NCBI GenBank assembly: GCA_016712175.1
Contig: JADJRQ010000003.1
Location: 330,487-394,486, forward strand
Source of the DNA: Solirubrobacterales bacterium
GTDB taxonomy: Bacteria > Actinomycetota > Thermoleophilia > Solirubrobacterales > 70-9
Direction: 5' to 3'
Length of the DNA stretch: 64,000 nucleotides
A program made the position numbers and the translations under genes. A model generated the notes under the pieces. That model worked only from the letters and a program-made list of their open reading frames with translations, was not told where the DNA came from and did no database searches. Below, piece by piece: positions 1 to 6,402 of the stretch (positions are counted from its first letter, which is position 1; each line of letters opens with the position of its first letter).

Positions 1-186
1 GTAGAGGCGATGCGCCAGGCGATACGCGAGGATCGCCTGGACGCCGGGCCAGGTCGCCAGGATTTCGAATGTTGAAGCGGAACCGGTCGCGGGATCACGG
101 CCCCGGGCCGCAGCTACCTGCGACTTGATTCCGCTCACCGCTTTGGTGATCTGCTCAGATCCGGCCATCAGTCCGAGAGTACTCAT
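1..186 (-). CDS. cysE: Serine O-acetyltransferase, N-terminal part (runs off left edge)
   Basis: The 62 visible codons begin with an ATG at 186-184 and run off the left edge. CysE acetylates L-serine with acetyl-CoA to give O-acetylserine, the substrate of the cysteine synthase encoded just upstream. The readable part has the amino-terminal helical signature of the family: DPATGSASTFEILATWPGV followed by AYRLAHRLY, the usual 'DPA..S..E.L..YPG..A...HR.AH' pattern. The left-handed beta-helix catalytic part lies outside the window. The start is 12 bases after the cysK stop, so the two are probably one transcript. The assignment rests on this N-terminal pattern plus the neighbour. Confidence 0.8.
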   Translation of the reverse strand, partial: MSTLGLMAGSEQITKAVSGIKSQVAAARGRDPATGSASTFEILATWPGVQAILAYRLAHRLY

Positions 187-198
187 GCCCCATCGCGC

Positions 199-1117
199 TC
201 AGGGGGCGAAGAAGGGGAGTGACATGTAACGGTCACCGGAGTCGCAGACGATCGTGACAATCCGGCCACCCTTCATTTCCGGACGTTTCGCCACCTCCAG
301 CGCGGCATGGACGTTCGCGCCGGCAGAGATCCCGCCGAGGATTCCTTCGCGAGCTGCAAGATGCCGGGCCGCCTTCAGGGCTTCGTCATCGGTTATGGGG
401 ATGACTTCGTCAAGCAGACTCTGGTCGAGGACTTCGGGCACGAATCCCGCTCCGATGCCCTGAATCCGGTGAGGGCCGATGGGGCCTCCGGCGAGAACCG
501 GTGACGAAGCGGGCTCGACGGCAATGATCTTCGCGTCCGAACCCTGCTCCTTCAGGTAACGAGCGACCCCGGTGATCGTGCCGCCGGTACCGACCCCGCA
601 GACGAAGGCCGCGATGTCGCCTTCGGTATCGGTCCAGATCTCGGGTCCTGTGGTCCGGAAGTGGGCTTCCGGGTTGGCCGGGTTGGCGAATTGCTGCGGG
701 GTGTAGCCCTTTCGCTTCTCGCAGACGCGGGCGGCCATGGATACGGCCTCGTCCATTCCGCCCATCGAAGGCGTCTCCGGACCTCCGCGCCGTAGGCGCG
801 CAGGAGCTTGGCCCGTTCCCGACTCATGCCTCGGGCATGGTCAGGATCAGCTCGTATCCCCTTGCGGCGCAGATCATGGCCAGGGCGATGCCGGTGTTCC
901 CGCTGGTCGGTTCGACGATCACCGACTCGCCGCGAACCAGCTTGCCTTTGGCTTCCGCCGCGCCGATCATGGCCGCGCCGATCCGGTCCTTGACCGACCC
1001 CCCCGGGTTGAAGTATTCGAGCTTGGCGCAAACCTCGGCGCCGGCTCCCTCGCCGATTCGGGCCAGGGAGACGAGCGGGGTGCCGCCGACCGTCGCCGAT
1101 GCCTGCGGCGCAATCAA
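199..1117 (-). CDS. cysK: Cysteine synthase A, interrupted by two single-base frameshifts
   Basis: This PLP enzyme makes L-cysteine from O-acetylserine and sulfide. The N-terminal frame (824-1117) carries NPGGSVKDR, with the PLP-binding lysine, and PTSGNTGIALA. The C-terminal frame (199-765) carries the phosphate-binding GTGGTITG and the terminal DSGDRYMS. Between them the family sequence MSRERAKLLRAYGAEV continues in a third frame. Adding one base near 830 (MPE-GMSRER) and one near 780 restores a normal protein of about 306 residues. Both sites lie in short G/C runs, so sequencing error is likelier than decay. The start is a TTG at 1117-1115 overlapping the end of the Rrf2 gene; it puts the family N-terminus (TVGGTPLVSLARI) at the usual distance. 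Confidence 0.85.
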
Positions 1118-1512
1118 ATGAAGTACATCCTCGCCGCGGCCTCTTCGGCTTCACGAACCTGTACGTCAGCAATCGTCGTCTCCCCGAAGACCTTGCGAAG
1201 GGCCGTAACTCCTTCGAGCCAGATTCCCCCAGCCTCGTCAGCTTCCTGGCCGACTTTGCCGTCAAGCGCCTGAACGACTTCGAGCACGGTGATCTGGTCA
1301 GCCGGCCGGGCCAGGGTGTAACCACCTTTGCTGCCACGGTGACTGGTCAAGAGGCCGGAGCGGCGGAGTGTCGAGAAGAGCTGTTCGAGGAACTGATCGG
1401 GGATCTCCCGCCGCTCGGCGAGCTCCTTGACCGGCATCGGGCGTTCCCCCGAACGGGCAAGCTCGGCCATGGCGACCACCGCGTAGCGGGATTTGGAGGT
1501 GATCGAGATCAC
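1114..1512 (-). CDS. Rrf2-family transcriptional regulator (CymR-like)
   Basis: A 132-residue winged-helix protein opening MISITSKSRYAVVAMAELA, the typical Rrf2 start, followed by the recognition-helix region IPDQFLEQLFSTLRRSGLL and the wing SHRGSKGGYTLARP. It has no cysteines, so it is not an iron-sulfur IscR type. It fits the CymR/CysR class that represses cysteine synthesis, often in complex with CysK. It is the first gene of the leftward group and its stop overlaps the cysK TTG start, so co-transcription and translational coupling are likely. A role in controlling cysK-cysE, or sulfur genes in general, is inferred from context. Confidence 0.85.
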   Translation of the reverse strand: MISITSKSRYAVVAMAELARSGERPMPVKELAERREIPDQFLEQLFSTLRRSGLLTSHRGSKGGYTLARPADQITVLEVVQALDGKVGQEADEAGGIWLEGVTALRKVFGETTIADVQVREAEEAAARMYFI

Positions 1513-1557
1513 CCCACCTTTTTACAGCAATCCGCAGATGAAAACTGACAAATTGGG

Positions 1558-2952
1558 TCAGGAATCAGGGGTTTGCGGCGGTGCCGCTTCGATCCGGGCC
1601 ATTGCAGCGTCAATTCGCTCGAGGCTTCGAGGCTTGCCCAGGACAGCCAGGGACTCGAAAATACCCGGGGAAACCGTGGTGCCGGTGATCGAAACCCGGA
1701 TCGGCTGGTAGACCTTGCCCGGCTTGAGATCCAGCCGCTCGGGGATCGGCTCGACGACAGCTTCAACAGTTTCCGTCGTGAACTCATCGAGTCCGGAAAG
1801 TGCCTCACGGACTTCGGCCAGGGCGGCGCCAGCGTCATTCTTCATGATTTTCCGCCAGGCCTTCTCGTCTTCAGCCGGTTCTTCGAAGACGAACCGGATC
1901 AGCGGCCAGACTTCGGCCAGGGTCGACGCCTTCTCCTGGCTGATTCGGCAGGCCTCGGTGAGCTCGGAATCGACGTCCCGTCCGAGGAAGCGGGCGACGG
2001 TCGCGGTGTAGATCTCGAGATCAAGCTCGCGCATGTACCGGCCGTTCATCCAGCGCAGCTTCTTCTCGTCGAATACGGCCGATGACTTGCCGACGTCCTC
2101 GGGACGGAACCGATTGACCAGCTCATTGGTGTCAAGGAGAGTCTCATCGTCACCCGGCCCCCAGCCGAGCAGGGCGACGTAGTTCCGGATCGCGGCCGGC
2201 AGGTAGCCCGCGTCCCGCAGTTCCTGGACGGAGGCGGCACCATGCCGCTTGGAGAGCTTCTTGCCATCGGGCCCATGGAGCAACGGCACATGCGCGTAGC
2301 GCGGCGGCTCGTGGCCCAGGGCCTCGAGCACCAGCAGCTGCTTCGGGGTGTTCGAAAGATGGTCGTCGCCGCGGATCACTTCGGTGATGCCCATGTCGGC
2401 GTCATCGACCGCGACCGCGAAGTTGTAAAGCACAGAGCCGTCGCCGCGGGCAATCACGAAGTCATCGAAGCTGCGGTTCGGGAAACGAACCTCGCCGTGA
2501 ATCAGGTCCTTGACCACCGTGTCGCCGTCGTCCGGAACCCGCAACCGGACCGCACCGCTTCCGTCGGCGCTCTGCTCGCCGCGATAGCCGCGGTCGTTGC
2601 CGTGCTCGGCCTTGTAGGCCTTGACGTCGTCGGCGGTGGCGGCATCGCGGTAGGCGGCGCCGGATTCGAGGAGCTTCTCGAGTGCTTTCGTGTGCTCAGG
2701 GGCCCGGGCAACCTGCGAGAGCGGTCCTTCGTCCCAGTCGAGCTCGAGCCACTCGAGGGCATCAATGATCTGCCCGACGTTCTCCGCGGTCGAGCGGTCG
2801 AGGTCGGTGTCTTCGATGCGAAGCACGAGCTTGCCAAATGAATGACGGGCGGCCAGCCAGTTATAGAGCGCAGTTCTGGCTCCACCGATGTGCAGAGCAC
2901 CAGTGGGCGAAGGGGCGAATCTGACTCGGAGTTCATTTTCACTGTTGCTCAT
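1558..2952 (-). CDS. gltX: Glutamate--tRNA ligase
   Basis: Class I aminoacyl-tRNA synthetase charging tRNA-Glu (464 residues from the chosen start). The HIGH-type motif is seen as APSPTGALHIGGARTA at residues 13-28, and the KMSKS-type motif as GKKLSKRHGAASVQELRD near residue 235. The C-terminal helical anticodon-binding region is complete. An in-frame ATG lies six codons upstream, but the ATG at 2952 is preceded by AGGGG five bases away and gives the normal family N-terminus, so it is preferred. About 45 bases separate its end from the Rrf2 gene. The reading frame is intact over its whole length. Confidence 0.95.
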   Translation of the reverse strand: MSNSENELRVRFAPSPTGALHIGGARTALYNWLAARHSFGKLVLRIEDTDLDRSTAENVGQIIDALEWLELDWDEGPLSQVARAPEHTKALEKLLESGAAYRDAATADDVKAYKAEHGNDRGYRGEQSADGSGAVRLRVPDDGDTVVKDLIHGEVRFPNRSFDDFVIARGDGSVLYNFAVAVDDADMGITEVIRGDDHLSNTPKQLLVLEALGHEPPRYAHVPLLHGPDGKKLSKRHGAASVQELRDAGYLPAAIRNYVALLGWGPGDDETLLDTNELVNRFRPEDVGKSSAVFDEKKLRWMNGRYMRELDLEIYTATVARFLGRDVDSELTEACRISQEKASTLAEVWPLIRFVFEEPAEDEKAWRKIMKNDAGAALAEVREALSGLDEFTTETVEAVVEPIPERLDLKPGKVYQPIRVSITGTTVSPGIFESLAVLGKPRSLERIDAAMARIEAAPPQTPDS

Positions 2953-3094
2953 CTCAGCCCCTGTTTCCACAGCAGAGATCGATCGCGGTCAAAGCTCCGG
3001 ATCTTTCACCCCGGTTCACTCCCATCCGGGCGAAAAGCGGATACTGATGACCGAATAGATTGTCGGCAAGACCCAGCACCTCCAGAGGAGAGAG

Positions 3095-4489
3095 ATGACC
3101 CCGTCCAAACCCACGCCCGAGCAGAAGATGAACCCCGAGAAGGAAGAAATGCTGGTTGAGAGCTACTTCACGCAGCCCTCTCCAAACCATCGGATCCCCA
3201 AAGTAGGAGTCGCCCCACGGGCTGCGTACAACGTGATCACCTCGGAGATGATGCTGGATGGCGACCCGGACAAGAACCTGGCCACATTCGTGACCACCTT
3301 GATGGAACCCGAGGCCCGGCAACTGATTGCCGACACCCTCCACAAGAACTACATCGATCACGCCGAGTACCCGCGCACCGCCGAGATTTCGAAACGCTGT
3401 GTGCGCATGATCCACGACTTGTTCAACGGCCCGAAAGACCAGGAGTCCCCCGGCACCGCCTGCGCCGGCTCCTCCGAGGCCGTGATGCTCGGCGCCCTGT
3501 CGATGAAGTGGAACTGGAAGAACCGGCAGGAGAAGGCCGGCAAGGACACTACGAAGCCCAACCTCGTCTACGGGTCCGACGTCCACGTCGTCTGGGACAA
3601 GTTCTGCCGCTACTTTGACGTCGAACCCCGCAACATCCCGATCCCCAAGGGCAAGACCGTCATGGGTCCGGACGACTTCCGCGAGCACATTGACGAGAAC
3701 ACGATCGGCGTCATCGGCGTGGTCGGAACCACCTTCACCGGCCAGTGCGACGACGTCATCGGCATCGACGAGATGCTGACTGAACTCAAGGGCAAGGGAC
3801 TCGAAGTGCCGATGCACATCGACGGCGCCTCCGGCGGATTCGTCTTCCCCTTCTCCGAACCCGACTTCAAGTGGGACTTCCGGCTCGACTCGGTCGTCTC
3901 GATCAACGCTTCCGGACATAAGTTCGGACTGGTCTACCCCGGCATCGGCTGGCTGATTACCCGGACCGACGCCCAGGTGCCCGAAGACCTCATCTTCTAT
4001 GAGGACTACCTCGGCGAAAAGGATGCAACCTTCACCCTGAACTTCTCCGGAAGCTCTTCCTTCGTCCTGGCCCAGTACTACCAGTTCATTCGCCTCGGAC
4101 ATTCCGGATACAGCTCGGTGGTGCGAGCCATGACCAAGAACCGTCATGCCCTGGCCGATCGCCTGCGCGAAATGGACGCCCTGACCGTCTATGACGACGA
4201 CAATCCCACCCTGCCGCTCCTGATCGCCAGGACGAACGACAACGAGCCCTTTGACAGCAACGACCTGGTCGGAGAACTTGCCCGTCGCCGCGGCTGGATG
4301 GTCCCGGCCTACCAGATGCCACCGGACAACGAAAACGACCGGATCATGCGGATGCTGGTCAAGTTCAACCAGACAAGAGAGCTGGTGGACGCCCTCTGCG
4401 ACGACTTCGAAGCCTCGATCAAGTACTTGAGGAAGCGCGGCGAAGGAAAGGCCAAGACACCCCCGGCACACACGGGCCACGGCTACTAG
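3095..4489 (+). CDS. gad: Glutamate decarboxylase
   Basis: PLP enzyme of the group II decarboxylases that converts L-glutamate to GABA and CO2, consuming a proton; in bacteria it usually serves acid resistance or GABA metabolism. The 464-residue protein has the PLP-lysine motif INASGHKFGLVYPGIGW (Lys276), an upstream substrate and cofactor block MHIDGASGGFVFPF, and the family's flexible C-terminus. The start ATG has a strong ribosome site, GGAGAG, just upstream. It is transcribed divergently from gltX and stands alone: no GABA antiporter is adjacent. The region after its stop holds the inverted repeat copies described separately. Confidence 0.95.
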   Translation: MTPSKPTPEQKMNPEKEEMLVESYFTQPSPNHRIPKVGVAPRAAYNVITSEMMLDGDPDKNLATFVTTLMEPEARQLIADTLHKNYIDHAEYPRTAEISKRCVRMIHDLFNGPKDQESPGTACAGSSEAVMLGALSMKWNWKNRQEKAGKDTTKPNLVYGSDVHVVWDKFCRYFDVEPRNIPIPKGKTVMGPDDFREHIDENTIGVIGVVGTTFTGQCDDVIGIDEMLTELKGKGLEVPMHIDGASGGFVFPFSEPDFKWDFRLDSVVSINASGHKFGLVYPGIGWLITRTDAQVPEDLIFYEDYLGEKDATFTLNFSGSSSFVLAQYYQFIRLGHSGYSSVVRAMTKNRHALADRLREMDALTVYDDDNPTLPLLIARTNDNEPFDSNDLVGELARRRGWMVPAYQMPPDNENDRIMRMLVKFNQTRELVDALCDDFEASIKYLRKRGEGKAKTPPAHTGHGY

Positions 4490-4493
4490 TAGG

Positions 4494-4635
4494 AAGCGGC
4501 GCCCGGGAACTGCCTGCGAGCGCCTGGACTTCGTCGACGGCAGGGAATATCAGCTCAAGTACAGAGGTACGATCGCGGATATTCCCTGCCTTTACTCCTC
4601 GCCAGCCACTCGCAGGCAGTCCCCGTGCACCACTT
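4494..4635 (-). repeat. Structured repeat, copy A (candidate ncRNA or mobile element)
   Basis: Read on the minus strand, this copy shares three blocks exactly with copies B and C: GTGGTGCACGGGGAC, GTGGCTGGCGAGGAGTAA and GTCGACGAAGTCCAGGCGC. Its helices have their own sequence. P1 pairs 4494-4499 with 4630-4635. P2 pairs 4506-4520 with 4609-4623 (15 pairs, one G-U wobble). P3 pairs 4539-4550 with 4579-4590 (12 perfect pairs), and an inner GTAC/GTAC hairpin sits inside P3. The two long invariant blocks face each other between P2 and P3 as a large internal loop. P2 and P3 sequences differ completely from copy B while pairing is kept. Confidence 0.75.
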
Positions 4636-4740
4636 GCGGGTGCCCTGTGAAGGGCTGAGCGCTTAAAGCCGCGAGGGACGGTGGCGCCGAAATCCCCTAA
4701 ACCGTGGACTATCCACGGTCTCGGGCATCTCGGGGGCCGG

Positions 4741-4785
4741 CGAGATCGCGAAAGTCAGTGATTATCGCTGACTTTCGTGGTCTCG
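4741..4785 (+). repeat. Long hairpin upstream of repeat copy B
   Basis: Positions 4741-4758 pair with 4768-4785 in 18 consecutive pairs (two G-T wobbles), leaving the loop TGATTATCG. The equivalent place upstream of copy C (58451-58481) has a 9-bp hairpin with a similar core (GAAAGT...ACTTTC) and a similar loop (TGATATCGA) but different flanking pairs. Copy A has no clear counterpart. It may be part of a larger element that includes the repeat core. Confidence 0.6.
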
Positions 4786-4839
4786 AAGCCACCAGGGCTC
4801 GGCTCGGCTCCCGAGACTCGGCTTTTTCGGGTCACGCCA

Positions 4840-4981
4840 GCGGGTGGTGCACGGGGACGTCCTGGACGTGGCTGGCGAGGAGTAAGCGAGCCGGTGAAGC
4901 GATTTGACTTCTGTCAATGAGCAAGCCGTGCGAGCGTCGACGAAGTCCAGGCGCGCCCAGGTCGTTCCGGGTGCCGCCCGC
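4840..4981 (+). repeat. Structured repeat, copy B (candidate ncRNA or mobile element)
   Basis: Second copy, in inverted orientation to copy A and about 200 bases away. P1 pairs 4840-4847 with 4974-4981. P2 pairs 4854-4868 with 4954-4968 (13 of 15 positions pair). The inner hairpin is TTGAC (4904-4908), loop TTCT, GTCAA (4913-4917), flanked by GC/GC and CGG/CCG pairs. Invariant internal-loop strands lie at 4868-4885 and 4936-4954. By eye it differs from copy C at about 18 of 140 positions, and many differences are paired changes. No protein-coding potential is evident. Confidence 0.75.
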
Positions 4982-4996
4982 CACTCATGTCAACGA

Positions 4997-5025
4997 GAAA
5001 GGGCGGCCCGCTGGGCCGCCCTTTC
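4997..5025 (-). terminator. Hairpin terminator after the acyl-CoA dehydrogenase gene
   Basis: GAAAGGGCGGCCC (4997-5009) pairs perfectly with 5013-5025 around a 3-base loop, 28 bases past the end of the leftward acyl-CoA dehydrogenase gene. The stem is strong, but there is only a short T-rich tail. It could act in either direction and may also insulate repeat copy B. Confidence 0.6.
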
Positions 5026-5053
5026 GAGGCAACAATCAGCTGCTGGGCAGCAC

Positions 5054-6325
5054 CTACTTGATATGGTGTCCCGAAATCGCTCGGGAGATCACGAGGCGCT
5101 GGATCTCGGCCGTTCCTTCGAAGATGTCGTAGATCTTCGCGTCCCGGTGCATACGCTCAACCGGGAACTCGCGGGTGTATCCGTTGCCACCGAGGATCTG
5201 GATGGCTCGCTCGGTGACCCACGTGGCGACTTCGCCGGCCTTGAGCTTCGACATCGACCCTTCGGCGTTCTCGAACGGCACCTGGGTGCGTCCCATCCAG
5301 GAAGCGCGCCAGACCAGCAGTCTCGCGGCGTCGATCTCCGTCTTCATGTCGGCAAGGGTGAAGGCAATGGCCTGGTTCTCGACGATCGGCCGGCCGAACT
5401 GGACCCGCTCCTTGGCGTAGTCGAGCGCGAACTCATAGGCGGCGCGGGCGATGCCAATCGCCTGGGCACCAACCACCGGGCGGCTGGCCTCGAAGGTGGC
5501 CATCGCGGCCTGCCCCTTGGAGCGCTTGCCTTCGCGAACACGGGCGAGACGCTCGTCGAGCTTCTCCTTGCCGCCGAGGAGGCAATTGCCGGGGACACGC
5601 ACGTCGTCGAGGTGGACGTCGGCGGTGTGCGAAGCGCGGATGCCGTGCTTCTTGACCTTGGCACCCTGCTCGCAGCCGGGGGTGTTCGGCGGGATGATGA
5701 AAGCAGCGTGGCCACGCGAGCCGAGCTCACGGTCAACCGTTGCGATCACGACGTGAATGTTGGCGATACCACCGTTGGTGGCCCATGCCTTCTGGCCGTT
5801 GATGACCCATTCGTCCTTGGCTTCGTCGTACTTGGCGTTAGTGCGGACGGCCGAGACGTCGGAGCCGGCGTCCGGCTCGGAGGCGCAGAAGGCGGCAACC
5901 TTGACGTCATCTGCGGTGCCGAAGCACTGGGGAATCCACTCACCCATCTGCTCAGGCGTGCCTTGACCAAAGATCGATGCCACGGCCAGTGTGGTACCGG
6001 ATATCGCCATTCCGATGCCGGCGTCGCCCCAGAACATCTCTTCGTTGACAAGGGGCAGGCTGAGTCCACTTTCGTCGGCAAAGAACTGGGCAATTCCCTC
6101 AAAACCGTAGAGTCCGATCTTGGCGGCTTCCTGAACGATTTCCCAGGGGAATTCTTCCTTCTCGTCCCACTCGTGCGCGGCGGGGCGCATGACGCCTTCG
6201 GCGAAGCCGTGAACCCACTCCTTGATGTCCTTCTGGTCCTGGTTCAGCTCAAGACTGAAAGGCGGCTTTTCGTCCGCAGTTCCGACCTGCTCCTCGATAA
6301 TTTCTTCTGAAGTCTGAGTAGTCAT
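5054..6325 (-). CDS. Acyl-CoA dehydrogenase
   Basis: FAD flavoenzyme of 423 residues catalysing alpha,beta-dehydrogenation of acyl-CoA thioesters in beta-oxidation or amino-acid catabolism. The three family domains are in order: N-terminal helices, a central beta domain with CASEPDAGSDVSAVRT and a C-terminal helical domain. The catalytic glutamate lies in IYDIFEGTAEIQR, and GGNGYTREFPVERMHRD precedes it. The first ~25 residues are an acidic, unstructured lead. Substrate chain length cannot be read; glutaryl-, isovaleryl- or medium-chain types are all possible. A 14-bp palindrome sits 43 bases upstream of the start and may be its operator. It follows dnaE on the same strand but probably has its own promoter. 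Confidence 0.9.
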   Translation of the reverse strand: MTTQTSEEIIEEQVGTADEKPPFSLELNQDQKDIKEWVHGFAEGVMRPAAHEWDEKEEFPWEIVQEAAKIGLYGFEGIAQFFADESGLSLPLVNEEMFWGDAGIGMAISGTTLAVASIFGQGTPEQMGEWIPQCFGTADDVKVAAFCASEPDAGSDVSAVRTNAKYDEAKDEWVINGQKAWATNGGIANIHVVIATVDRELGSRGHAAFIIPPNTPGCEQGAKVKKHGIRASHTADVHLDDVRVPGNCLLGGKEKLDERLARVREGKRSKGQAAMATFEASRPVVGAQAIGIARAAYEFALDYAKERVQFGRPIVENQAIAFTLADMKTEIDAARLLVWRASWMGRTQVPFENAEGSMSKLKAGEVATWVTERAIQILGGNGYTREFPVERMHRDAKIYDIFEGTAEIQRLVISRAISGHHIK

Positions 6326-6367
6326 AAGCCTATGTTACATGGATCGATGACGAGGTTGTGTGAATCT

Positions 6368-6381
6368 TGACCGATTGGTCA
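6368..6381. promoter_or_regulatory. Candidate TetR-type operator upstream of the acyl-CoA dehydrogenase
   Basis: TGACC-GATT-GGTCA is a palindrome with 5-bp perfect arms and a 4-bp spacer, located 43-56 bases upstream of the acyl-CoA dehydrogenase start and 22 bases past the dnaE stop. Fatty-acid and CoA-ester sensing TetR regulators commonly bind sites with GACC...GGTC half-sites. No TetR regulator gene lies in the window, so the regulator is unknown. Confidence 0.4.
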
Positions 6382-6402
6382 GTCAACCTCGTATCCGGCT
6401 CC

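Larger units (their letters stand above)
4490..5053. other. Non-coding region with inverted structured repeats
   Basis: This 564-base stretch between gad and the acyl-CoA dehydrogenase has no open frame with a recognisable protein. It is full of secondary structure: repeat copy A on the minus strand (4494-4635), a 7-bp hairpin at 4701-4719, an 18-bp hairpin at 4741-4785, repeat copy B on the plus strand (4840-4981) and a terminator hairpin at 4997-5025. Open frames that cross it owe their length to the high GC content and match no family. Confidence 0.8.

Noticed and set aside
2954..4480. A 508-codon open frame on the minus strand opposite gad
   Set aside because: Antisense shadow in high-GC DNA. 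gad on the plus strand has full family motifs, and the antisense translation (rich in Val, Gly, His, Leu) matches nothing.
4494..4635. 6S RNA, SRP RNA or RNase P RNA
   Set aside because: Three diverged copies, two of them inverted neighbours, and none of the universal core sequences of those RNAs were found.
4494..4981. Integron attC sites or a CRISPR array as explanation for the repeats
   Set aside because: No integrase core sites (GTTRRRY) and no regularly spaced short repeats; the conserved parts are long internal-loop blocks.
4904..6310. A 468-codon plus-strand frame opposite the acyl-CoA dehydrogenase
   Set aside because: Shadow of the real gene; it also runs into repeat copy B, and no family features are present.
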